Shown here piece by piece: positions 44,104 through 54,400 of a stretch of DNA of 64,000 nt. Source of the DNA: Paenibacillus sp. FSL R7-0337 (lineage in GTDB: Bacteria; Bacillota; Bacilli; Paenibacillales; Paenibacillaceae). The notes under the pieces were generated by a model. The model saw nothing but the letters and a program-made list of their open reading frames with translations. It was not told where the DNA came from and searched no databases. The stretch covers positions 5,208,001-5,272,000 of the forward strand of contig NZ_CP150218.1 in NCBI RefSeq assembly GCF_037969875.1, written 5' to 3'. Position 1 is the stretch's first letter; every line of letters starts with the position of its first letter. Position numbers and translations under genes: made by a program.

Positions 44104-44221
44104 GATTGGCGGCGGGAAGGAATTAATTGAGGAGACGGTGCGGCAATTTCTGTGTGAGACGGCAAGGGTCCTTGATATCGAGAGCACTCCGCTGCATTCG
44201 GGCTATCAGGCGAAATTTTGA
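44093..44221 (+). CDS. Possible 42-aa protein overlapping the GGDEF gene end
   Basis: ATG at 44093 with GGAGGG 6 bases upstream, overlapping the cyclase stop by 11 bases. The 42-residue product (RFEIGGGKELIEETVRQFL then CETARVLDIESTPLHSGYQAKF) is soluble and partly helical. I recognise no family. A terminator follows 37 bases later. The good ribosome site supports expression. It could also be the truncated start of a lost gene. Confidence 0.35.
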   Translation: MRFEIGGGKELIEETVRQFLCETARVLDIESTPLHSGYQAKF

Positions 44222-44257
44222 TATGGTTATTGTGTAGTAGATATGTTTTGTCGGAGG

Positions 44258-44291
44258 AGCCTTTTCTGTTCAATGGCAGAAAAGGCTTTTT
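44258..44291 (+). terminator. Terminator of the diguanylate cyclase unit
   Basis: AGCCTTTTCTG pairs exactly with CAGAAAAGGCT around an 8-base loop, followed by TTTT. Confidence 0.85.
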
Positions 44292-44377
44292 AGCATTCGT
44301 AGAAAATAAAGATATGGAATTATTGTGTAAAATATTACATTTTTGTGCTTTTATCTTTATTATTGTAGGGGGAGGTA

Positions 44378-45216
44378 ATGCTCTCAGGATTTTTGGTAAT
44401 CATAATGTTATTTGTCTTCGGATTCCCGGCCAATCAAGTGAATGCTGAGACTAACCCATTAGCAATAGAGAAGCTGGCACAATTAAGCAGTGATAATTTA
44501 CTGGATACCCTCGTTGATAACGGGCTGATTCTGCCTGAGGGATTAGAACAGAATGAATACACTGAGAATGCTGTGAAGACAATAGTTTCGGACATCGAGC
44601 GGGGAGTAGTAAGCACGGACCACATCCCATATAATTATACAGAGCTAGCGGAGTTAGCTAGGAGAATTCTCGATGTCTCTCCCTTAAAAAGCTCTGCTAA
44701 AGCCAGCATTCGTTAGTAAATAGCACAGTGATAGGATCATGGTCAAACAGCTATACCGGATATAATTGTTATGGATATTCTATTGGAGTGCATGTATTCC
44801 AAAATCCAGGCTATCATTCCGGTCAGGGATTCAGTATGAGTTTACCTATAGCTAGTATGGCGGACTTAGTAGTTGATGATTTGGATACCCTTGGATATTG
44901 GGGTTATAAAACAATCACAAAACCATCGCCACTAGCTAATTATCAAAAAGTAGTTGCTATTAGAAAAGGCAGCGTAGATTATCTTTTCATGAAAGGTGAT
45001 CTATCAGGTAATGATTGGACACATAAACCTGGGGGGACCAATCCTTTGAGATGGAATTATTCCTCTCCAGGATATACCACCTGGACTAATGAATATTCTG
45101 TAAACAATATAAGTAACCCGGGGAACATAACATACAATAGCTCAATTTATTATATTATTTATTGGGCAAAAAACGTTCCTGGGCCCCAACCTAACAAGAT
45201 TGAGCCTGCAATCTGA
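44378..45216 (+). pseudogene. Frameshifted secreted papain-like (NCYGY/HKPG) protein
   Basis: The first frame (44378-44716, 112 aa) begins with a signal peptide (FLVIIMLFVFGFPANQVNA) and an acidic helical propeptide-like region. Translation stops just after SSAKASIR. A second frame, open from 44701, continues as SQHSLVNSTVIGSWSNSYTG, then YNCYGYSIG, and runs to 45216. It includes DWTHKPGG and further aromatic-rich segments. The NCYxY and HKPG pattern is found in a family of bacterial papain-like exoproteins, with Cys and His as presumed catalytic residues. A single -1 shift near 44700-44712 would restore one ~280-residue protein. It is either a true pseudogene, a programmed shift or a sequencing error. 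The second part alone lacks a good ribosome site. Confidence 0.6.
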
Positions 45217-45261
45217 TTTTTGATTTTCTAATATCCCAATTGAATAGAGGAGGTGCTGAAT

Positions 45262-45870
45262 ATGAGCTTCAACAAAATCAAAGTTGGCAGATTAAGGTGG
45301 GAATTTGTCTGCGCAGTCCTTATGCTGGCTCTGATTGGTACCGGGTGCTCGCTCAATACGGAGGGAAAAGTGAAGGAACTGAATGCTGTTGATGTGCCTG
45401 CTGACGAAATAGTTGATATATCCTGGAATGCTGGGTGGTCACCAGCAATCAGCGTAACTCCAGGCATTCTGTTTGAGCTGCGCGGCAGTGATGATGTTAT
45501 CTATGAATTATCTGGAGATACTGCTTACCTATGTGTTGATGCTGGGGGGAAGCTTGAAAGCCTCAGCAAAGGAGGAAACACAAAGAAATCCGGGGAACGC
45601 TTCTACTGGAACTACCTCTACGGAGACCCGCAGAAACAGCCTGCCGATGTTGGAGACTCATGGATCAACATTATCCGTAAGGAGGAAAATTATCGCACCG
45701 GCTGGGTCTTAATTAAGATATCTTCAGGAACAGACAAGACAGCAGAGAGGGAGAATGGATTGTTCAAAGCTGAAGTTATGGCAAGCCTGGAATTTCCCCA
45801 ACAGGACGGTAATTACCAGGTGATCTCGGATAAGAATCTGCTGGATCTTGAAGCCGCCTACAAAAAATGA
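45262..45870 (+). CDS. Hypothetical lipoprotein
   Basis: A 202-residue lipoprotein. The signal sequence (FVCAVLMLALIGTGC) ends in a lipobox with Cys near residue 30. The mature part is beta-rich and acidic; I recognise no domain. It starts at the ATG at 45262, with GAGGAGG 8 bases upstream. It follows the frameshifted exoprotein after 45 bases on the same strand and may be its partner (inhibitor or chaperone), but that is only positional. A strong hairpin terminator ends the unit. Confidence 0.7.
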   Translation: MSFNKIKVGRLRWEFVCAVLMLALIGTGCSLNTEGKVKELNAVDVPADEIVDISWNAGWSPAISVTPGILFELRGSDDVIYELSGDTAYLCVDAGGKLESLSKGGNTKKSGERFYWNYLYGDPQKQPADVGDSWINIIRKEENYRTGWVLIKISSGTDKTAERENGLFKAEVMASLEFPQQDGNYQVISDKNLLDLEAAYKK

Positions 45871-45880
45871 ATAGAACTGA

Positions 45881-45918
45881 TAAATAAAACCTCTTCTGGC
45901 GAAGGGGTTTTATTTATC
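45881..45918 (+). terminator. Terminator after the lipoprotein gene
   Basis: ATAAATAAAACC and GGTTTTATTTAT form the stem around CTCTTCTGGCGAAGG; AT-rich arms with a T-rich 3' side. Confidence 0.65.
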
Positions 45919-46052
45919 ACCAACGTTGAGAATTCACCTCCATTGAGGTGAGGGGCTGAATCGGAATTTTCAACTGCATGGAGAACGTACGTGCTATAAT
46001 TAAGGAAGCTATTGCCTGACCAATTCATTTCATAGGAGCTGTGTCACATACC

Positions 46053-47222
46053 ATGATCAAGAAAGAAGCCGCACATATACGCAAGCAGTTCAAGATGGAC
46101 CATGATCAGCTGAACCTGTACGATATTCTGAATGTCTATATTATGAAAGAAACGAATGAAATCTACCACTTCGAGCGCCAGCCGTTCGCCATGCTGGAAC
46201 GCGAGAAGCAGGAGCTGTATATGAGCAACTTCCGCAAGCTGCTGACGGGTGAGCTGGACCAGAAGCTGTTCGAGCTGAAGTTCCTGGAGGAAGCGGAGGA
46301 GCCGTCGCAGGTGATGCTGCACCAGGGGCTGATAACCGGTGACCCGGAGGAGTGGCAGGACCTGATGCTCATGCTGGTGGACAAAATGCTGGTGGATGCC
46401 AAGTATGAGAAGGATGCAGTGGTCACCTTCGTACGGGGGCAATACTTCCGGCCGACTAAGGCGCGTAATGACGAAGCTGAGGAGACCGGGAAGGACGAGG
46501 TCTTCGCGCATCCGTTCATTCTATGCAGCGTGAATTCCACGGAGCAGCAGCGTAAGACGCTTTTGTTCGATTATGTGGAGCGGGAGTTCAAGTATAATAT
46601 CATGGTTGATCCGATCATCAAGCTCAGCACGCCGGAGCAGGGCTTCTTCTACCCGAGTGTGACTGACAACTATTCGGATATCAACCGTGTCCTGTACTGC
46701 ACAGGAAGCGCGAATAACCCGAACCCGCAGTTCATCGAGCAGGTGCTGAATGCGGAGCGGTCGGTGACGGCGCTGGAGGAACGGTCTATTTTTGAAGATA
46801 TTGTGAAGGAAGTGGCGGGCGAACAGATCGATGTGGCGACCATTGCCCAGGTGTATGAGGAGATTCATCAGGTGATTGAAGACAACGCGGAAGAGGAAGA
46901 ACCGCCGAGACTCGATTACCGTGATGTGGAGCGTGTGCTGAAGGCGAGCGGCGTGGAGGATGTGACGGCGGAGAAGGTGGAGCGGGCATTCGAGACCATC
47001 GTGGACAATAAGCACTATGAGATGAAGGCCAGCAGCGTCATCCCGAAGTTCACCTCGAAGTCGATCAAGATCGATACGAAGGTCGCTTCCATCACGATCA
47101 GCCCGCAGGACCTGAGATATGTGCGGCAGGTGAATTACCAGGGCAAGCGCTGCATCATGATTGAGATTGATGAGGATGCGGTGATCGAAGGCTTCACGCT
47201 GCTGACGGAGAACTTATCCTAA
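46053..47222 (+). CDS. DUF4317 family protein
   Basis: A 389-residue soluble protein. The start (MIKKEAAHIRKQFKMDHDQLNLYDILNVYIM) and the YMSNFRKLLTGELDQKLFELKF segment are typical of DUF4317, a conserved Firmicutes family without known function. Length and full coverage fit the family. The C-terminal part (EAVIEGFTLLTENL and preceding beta strands) is also typical. I use the ATG at 46053; a GTG at 46041 is closer to AGGAG but only two bases from it. It is a single gene with its own terminator. Confidence 0.8.
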   Translation: MIKKEAAHIRKQFKMDHDQLNLYDILNVYIMKETNEIYHFERQPFAMLEREKQELYMSNFRKLLTGELDQKLFELKFLEEAEEPSQVMLHQGLITGDPEEWQDLMLMLVDKMLVDAKYEKDAVVTFVRGQYFRPTKARNDEAEETGKDEVFAHPFILCSVNSTEQQRKTLLFDYVEREFKYNIMVDPIIKLSTPEQGFFYPSVTDNYSDINRVLYCTGSANNPNPQFIEQVLNAERSVTALEERSIFEDIVKEVAGEQIDVATIAQVYEEIHQVIEDNAEEEEPPRLDYRDVERVLKASGVEDVTAEKVERAFETIVDNKHYEMKASSVIPKFTSKSIKIDTKVASITISPQDLRYVRQVNYQGKRCIMIEIDEDAVIEGFTLLTENLS

Positions 47223-47244
47223 TCTATATAGAAGGTTTTTTCGG

Positions 47245-47293
47245 AAAAAGGGCTATCCCGACGTCTCCTTAGGAGAGCGGGAAGCCCTTTTTG
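47245..47293 (+). terminator. Terminator after the DUF4317 gene
   Basis: AAAAAGGGCT...CCCG and CGGG...AGCCCTTTTT form a long stem with an inner CTCCT/AGGAG hairpin. Confidence 0.85.
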
Positions 47294-47405
47294 TGTAGGT
47301 GTAGGGTTGGTGCGAACAGCTATAGTGTACTATAAACAGGATCGCCTCAAATGACTTCTTTCTGGGTAAATATAGGATAGGAGACAGGAAAGGAGAATGC
47401 AGGTA

Positions 47406-48140
47406 GTGATGAAGAATGTTAAGATTCTATTGTTTTTCTTTGGGTTTGCGGCTGTGATGGTGCTGCTGTTCGGATGGGGGCTGCCGGTAGTTTTTCAATT
47501 ATTCCTACATAACGATTACATGAGAAGTCTGACGTTGCTGGTTGTGTTCAGTATTATAGTTTTAGTAAAAAGGTTGAGTTGGTCCACTTATTTGGTCTTT
47601 GCCGTCGCCGTCTTCTCGTTCTTGGGCATGATGATCGACACGGCCGGGAACCCCGTATACAATAAGCCGCTGCAATGGATCGTCTCATCTATAGGTCAAT
47701 TGCAGCTGGACCAGGATGTCAATAATTATGCGCCAGGCCAGTATGTCATTTCGGATAACCTTGCTATACTGAAGCCTGGCGGGGAGATGGTCACGCTAAG
47801 TACCGTATGGTTATACCTGTACCGCTTGGCCCAGTATATGGTGCTCTATTCGATTGTAGGCACCGTACTCGCAGCGGTCCGGGGAAGTAGGCCGGAGCGC
47901 TGGCCGGTGCCTGCCGCTTCTGTAGACGAGACGTTGACGCCGGATATGGAGCAGCGGGTAGCCGCGGAGCTGAAGCGCCGGGAGGCAGCAAGCACAACAC
48001 TGAGGGTCGTTCCCGAAGAGGTCCAGGAGCATGTCCGGCAGTTAAAAAAGGACGGCAAGCTTATTCTTGCCATCAAGCTGGTTCGTCAGCATACGGATAT
48101 GCCCCTTGGCGAAGCCAAGCGGTATGTGGAAGAAATGTAG
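47406..48140 (+). CDS. Membrane protein with an L7/L12 C-terminal-like tail
   Basis: A protein of about 244 residues with membrane helices near the N-terminus (ILLFFFGFAAVMVLLFGWGL; LTLLVVFSIIVLV; YLVFAVAVFSFLGMMI) and one around residue 150. A cytoplasmic linker follows. The last ~40 residues (VQEHVRQLKKDGKLILAIKLVRQHTDMPLGEAKRYVEEM) match the C-terminal helix-turn of ribosomal protein L7/L12. Such tails occur on various Firmicutes membrane proteins and probably mediate protein contacts. AAAGGAG precedes both a GTG at 47406 and an ATG at 47409; an ATG at 47397 is too close. It is a single gene with a terminator. Confidence 0.75.
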   Translation: MMKNVKILLFFFGFAAVMVLLFGWGLPVVFQLFLHNDYMRSLTLLVVFSIIVLVKRLSWSTYLVFAVAVFSFLGMMIDTAGNPVYNKPLQWIVSSIGQLQLDQDVNNYAPGQYVISDNLAILKPGGEMVTLSTVWLYLYRLAQYMVLYSIVGTVLAAVRGSRPERWPVPAASVDETLTPDMEQRVAAELKRREAASTTLRVVPEEVQEHVRQLKKDGKLILAIKLVRQHTDMPLGEAKRYVEEM

Positions 48141-48152
48141 AGGATATTTATC

Positions 48153-48188
48153 AGCCCGTTCTGTTCAATTGACAGAGCGGGCTTTTTT
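48153..48188 (+). terminator. Terminator after the L7/L12-tail protein
   Basis: AGCCCG(T)TCTGT pairs with ACAGAGCGGGCT, followed by TTTTTT. Confidence 0.85.
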
Positions 48189-48438
48189 GCGCGTATGGTA
48201 ACTCATCCTGTTGCGAAGCTGGAGTTCTTTTGCAAGAGTGGCTTCCAAATTCGGCAAAAAAATATAATGATGTATTTTAAATTTTAGTAAAGTAATTTTG
48301 AAGGTTTATGGCGATTTTTGTCGAATCCAATGTGGAGAATTATATTCTGCTCACAGGAGGGCACTTTTACTAACGGGTTGAGGGCTGGCTAACGGATAAA
48401 TTGGACGGCACATTTAATAGACATAAGGGGGCATGTGT

Positions 48439-51400
48439 ATGAAAAGACCGTTGTTATGGAAAAAAAGTTCGATTTTCATGCTTATATTTATACTGATATT
48501 CCCGAATATGAGTATTGCCGGAGCACAGGCTTCGGCGGATACTTTGACTGTTGCATCGGCCGTGGCAGACAACCTGGATACGAACTTGAACAGTGTAATC
48601 TATGAGAACGGAACTTATACCGCAGTAGGAGAGGGCGGGAGAATCGTACAATCGGCTGATGGAATGAGCTGGAGCAAGATCAGTACCCCTTCATCTAATG
48701 CCAAGATTTCATGGAGGAGTATTGCATTTACCTCAAGTACTTATGTAGCGGTAGGTGTTGATTATTCAAACTCCACTGCAAAGGCTAAGGTTATTGTCTC
48801 TACGGATGGAGGCGGAACCTGGAGTGATAAATCCTCATCTGTAAATGCTGATATCCTGCAAAAGGTACGTTACATTAACGGGATATTTTATGCTGTCGGC
48901 GGAAGGTGGGCCGCTGCTAATCGGGCGCAAGACCTTGGAGTTATCTATTCTTCCGCAGACGGACAGAATTGGAGCCAGTGGAGTACTGTTCCGGCACTCT
49001 GGCCAAACGGATCGACTACCAGTACTACTTTTTATATAACGGACATTATTAATTTCAATGGAAAATATGTGATTACGGGAAATATATTCGCCTCTTATGC
49101 CCACTCGGGTGACGGGTCAAGCTGGACGCCTGCATTCTTGGGCGGAACGTTTGGGCTGGATGCATTAGCTGTGTACAACGGTAAGCTCTATGTATCGAAA
49201 AACTGGGAGAACGGTTATGTAAGCAGCAATGGAATGACCTTTGCGGCAGACTCTTCTTACGATTATATGCTTGGCGTTGTGCAGGCGGGATCATTACTCT
49301 ACCGATATGGCAGGGAAGGTAAAATGTATACCTCGGCCAATAGTGGAGGGGCTTGGACAGCGGCGGAGCCCGTAACGAATCATACCATTATATCGGCTGC
49401 TTCAAACGGCACAGGAATGGTTCTGATAACCAAGTCATCGCATAGTCTTGTCGTGACGTCAGATCAGACCCGCTGGGCCAGATTCGGCGGGAATTTACAA
49501 GGAAGTTCTTATAATGGAAACAAGTGGGAGGTTGTTGGGAACGTTCTCTCAAACGCGGGTTCGGAGCTTCAGGATAGTATATTCCTGTCCTCTTCAAGCG
49601 GCTGGGATCAGTTGAGTGTGTCTAACCGCCTGCTGCCTAAGCTGGGATTCGCTGAAATTGCCTATGGAAACAATGTTTTCGTTGCAGCGGGGAAAAAGCT
49701 GGGTGTCTCTGGAGATGGAGAGAATTGGACGGTTACAGATCTTCCAGCCGGAGCTACCGGTCTTGTACAAGGATTAGCTTATGGCACTAACGGTTTTGTT
49801 GCCGTGGCTGGCGATAACGTTCTCCAATCTGCTGATGGAGTCTCATGGACAGTTGTAACTACCTTAAACGGCGCTTCTTTCAACCATGTGAAGGCTGTGA
49901 ACGGGGGTTATGTGGCCTTTGGTACAGGAGGGATCTGGGCCTCTACGAATGGAACAAGCTGGAGTTCACTTGACTCATTGAAGGATTACGAGCCCTCCAG
50001 CTACATCACTTTCTATGATATCACTTATGCGAATGGAAAATATGCCGTTATAGCTACGAATGGCAATGATGGAACTCCGCAGCTGCTGGAGACAAGCGGT
50101 GTGTTAAGCGACACCTCTGTCTGGACGAAGCATGAGATTGATGCAGGCGCAGCCTGGACGGAGCTGCGTTCCATAGATTATGGTAACGGTTATTATGTTG
50201 CTGCGGGTGTAGTGTACAACGATCAGGAATCCCATGTGGTTTATTCTTCTAAAGACCTGGTTACCTGGACCCAATATGATGAGCAGGCGCTGGGAGTCAG
50301 CGGAAAAGGATTAAACCAGGTTAGGTTCCAGAATGATAAATTCTATATTGTAGGTAACGACAATACAAGAATTGTACTGGATAGCGGAGTGGGGGGGACA
50401 CCGGAGACTACCCCGGGAGCGGTGATCGACTATACTGCGGAGCAGCTGACTGGCCTGACGCCAGGCGCTGCTTATACCGTGAATGGTCAGCCTGTAACGG
50501 TAGACGTTAACGGCAAGCTGGCTATAGATAGCGGCTGGCTGGGAACGTCATTAAGCATCGTGAAAAAGGGTGACGGTTCGGCGACTACAGACAGCGTGGC
50601 GCAGACGCTGAATGTTCCGTCTCGTCCGGCAGCACCTGCGGGTGTGGCTTCAACGGATGAAACCGCGATTGATGCGAAGGACGGCACACTCATCAATGTG
50701 AATACTGGGATGGAATATAAGCGTGGAACGGCAGGTGCTTGGTCGAATGTTGCGGGTACAAGCGTAACAACCCTTGAACCGGATACCTATTATGTCCGCA
50801 CGAAAGCGACAGCGGCAGCATTCGTATCGGAAGCGCAGCCTGTAACGGTGAACGCATATGTGCCAACAGCAGAGACTACCCCGGGAGCGGTGATCGACTA
50901 TACTGCGGAGCAGCTGACTGGCCTGACGCCAGGCGCTGCTTATACCGTGAATGGTCAGCCTGTAACGGTAGACGTTAACGGCAAGCTGGCTATAGATAGC
51001 GGTTGGCTGGGAACGTCATTAAGCATCGTGAAAAAGGGTGACGGTTCGGCGACTACAGACAGCGTGGCGCAGACGCTGAATGTTCCGTCTCGTCCGGCAG
51101 CACCTGCGGGTATGGCTTCAACGGATGAAACCGCGATTGATGCGAAGGACGGCACACTCATCAATGTGAATACTGGGATGGAATATAAGCGTGGAACGGC
51201 AGGTGCTTGGTCGAATGTTGCGGGTACAAGCGTAACAACCCTTGAACCGGATACCTATTATGTCCGCACGAAAGCGACAGCGGCAGCATTTGTATCGGAA
51301 GCGCAGCCTGTAACGGTGAACGCATATGTGCCAACAGCAGAGACTACCCCGGGAGCGGTGATCGACTATACTGCGGAGCAGCTGACTGGCCTGACGCCAG

Positions 51401-54400
51401 GCGCTGCTTATACCGTGAATGGTCAGCCTGTAACGGCTGATGTTAACGGTAAGCTGGCTATAGCTAGCAGCTGGCTGGGAGCTTCATTAAGCATCGTGAA
51501 AAAGGGTGACGGTTCGGCGACTACAGACAGCGTGGCGCAGACGCTGAATGTTCCGTCCCGTCCGGCAGCGCCTGCGGGTGTAACGGCAACGGATGAAACC
51601 GCGATTAATGCGAAGGATGGAACACTCACGAATGTGACTGCTGCGATGGAATATAAGCGTGGAACGGCAGGTGCTTGGTCGAATGTTGCGGGTACAAGTG
51701 TAACAACCCTTGAACCGGATACTTATTATGTCCGCACGAAAGCGACAGCGGCAGCATTCGTATCGGAAGCGCAGCCTGTGACGGTGAATGCGTATGTGCC
51801 AACGGCAGAGAGTACCCCGGCAGCAGTGATTGACTACGCAGCCGAGCAACTGACCAGTCTGACGGCAGGCGCTGCGTATACCGTGAACGGTCAGCCTGTA
51901 ACGGCTGACGTTAACGGTAAGCTGGCTATAGCTAGCAGCTGGCTGGGAGCTTCATTAAGCATCGTGAAAAAGGGTGACGGTTCGGCGACTACAGACAGCG
52001 TGGCGCAGACGCTGAATGTTCCGTCCCGTCCGGCAGCGCCTGCGGGTGTAACGGCAACGGATGAAACCGCGATTAATGCTCAGGATGGAGCATTGGTTAA
52101 TGTAGATTCCACGATGGAATACAAGAAGAGTGCCGCAGGTGCCTGGGGTGTCGTTACAGGCACGGCCGTGACAGGCCTTGCTCCGGACACGTACTACGTA
52201 CGGGTGAAGGCAACTGCAACGGACTTTGCCTCGGAAGAGCAAAGTGTAGCTGTCGAGCTGTACGTGGCAGCGCAGGAAATCACCCCGGCAGCAGAGATTA
52301 ATTATGAAGCTGAGCAGTTGACCGGACTAGTTCCAGGCGGTAAGTATGTCATTAACGGCACACTGGCAGCAACAGCGGATGTGACTGGGAGGCTGGCTCT
52401 GGACAGCAGCTGGCTGGGTATTACGTTGAGCGTCGTGAAGCAGGGGAATGCTACAACGACCGTCGACAGCGCGGCGCAGACCTTAATCATTCCGTCCCGT
52501 CCGGCAGCGCCTGCGAGTGTAGCTTCAATGGATGAAACCGGGATTGATGCGAAGGACGGCACACTCATCAATGTGAATACTGGGATGGAATATAAGCGTG
52601 GCACGGCAGGTTCTTGGACAGCTGTTACGGGCACAACCGTCACAGGCCTTGCACCAGACATGTACTTTGTCCGCACAAAGGCGACCGCAACGGCCTTCAC
52701 CTCAGCTGAGGCAGAGTTGACGATAACGTCATTTGCGGCAACGGCGGAAGTGATGCCTAATGCGATCATCGATTATGCTGCTGAGTTACTAACGGGTCTG
52801 ATTCCAGAAGGGGTATACACTGTAAATGGTACGGCTGTAATAGCCACCACGGACGGAACGCTGCCGATAGACAGCAGTTGGCTGGGCAGCGTGCTGAATA
52901 TCGTGAAGACAGGTAACGGGGTGACCACCACCGATAGTGATGCGCAAATGTTGAGTGTTCCTGCGCGTCAGGCTGCTCCGGTTGGAGTGAGTGTCACGGA
53001 TGTGACCTATAACGGGGCCAATGACGGAACACTGCAGAATCTGACCGTCCAGATGGAATACCAGATGGGGAACACAGGGGCTTGGACAGAAGTTACAGCC
53101 ATTACGGTTACTGGTCTGATACCGGGCACGTATTATGTGCGGGTGAAGGCTACGTCAACGGACTTTGCCTCGGTTATTGCTCAGGTGACCGTGCATGACT
53201 CGGATGCCGTGATCCCGAGTGCTCCAGAAGTGGTAGCGGATGATCTGAACAATACGATTATGGGCCTGAACACCACCATGGAATTCTCCGTGGATGAGGG
53301 ACCCTTCGTACGATATGACGGAACCAACCTGCCGGACCTGAGCGGCGAGCATACGGTGAAGGTACGGGTGGCGGCCAGCGGATCAGTTCCGGCGGGACCG
53401 GCAACGACGCTGACTTTTACAACGAATGTCTTGATCCCAGCCGGGGACTTGGCTGTGAGTGCCAGTGATCCGAGTGGTGCAGAGAGTAACGGCTATACGC
53501 AAATCAAGGTTACGCCTGCACCAGCTGAAGGGCATAAGCTGCTGTATAAGAATTTTGGTGCTGGTAGCATCATTGTACCGAATGTAGGAGACCTTCTGAC
53601 CGGATATACCCTTGTAGGCATTGAAGGGCTAGTTCCGGCAGCCGATGGGGATACGCTTGGGATTGCTGAGGTAGATGCGGAAGGCAGAGTGGTAAAATAC
53701 GGCAGCGTCATGGCAGTAGTTGCGGTGACGACTCCGGTAACACCAACTCCCGAGCCGGTCAGCCCGGGAAGCGGAGGTAACCCAAGTACCGGAAGTAACA
53801 CGAACAGCGGGACTCCTTCCGGGAATCCGGCCAGTACGGTCACCAACGTAATTGTCCTTGTGAACGGCAAGGAGGAGAACGCGGGCACAGCGACGACAAC
53901 TACTTCGGGCAACACCAAAACTACGATCATTACCGTAGATCCGCTCAAGCTCCAGGCCAAGCTGGATGCGGAAGGCATTGGGGCAGTGGTTACAATTCCA
54001 GTAATGCTGGACTCCAACATTTTTGTTGGCGAATTGAACGGTCAGATGATCAAGAATATGGAGAATGTGGCGGCAACGCTTGTACTCCAGACCGGCAAGG
54101 CTTCTTACACTTTACCAGCATCCGAGATTAATATCGGAGCGTTGGCCCGGCAATTTGGCACCAGTGTGAAGCTGGAAGATATCAAGCTGAAGATTACGAT
54201 CGGCGAGTCTTCTGCAGCAATGAATCAAGTGATAGCCGTCGCAGCAAGCAAAGGCGGCTTTGACCTGGTTGCACCTTCACTAGACTTCACAGTCACTGGG
54301 ACCTACGGTAATTCCACAGTGGAAATCAACCGGTTTGACGCTTATGTGAAACGTACGGTGGAGATTCCTGGAGCCATTGACCCGAACCGGATTACAACAG

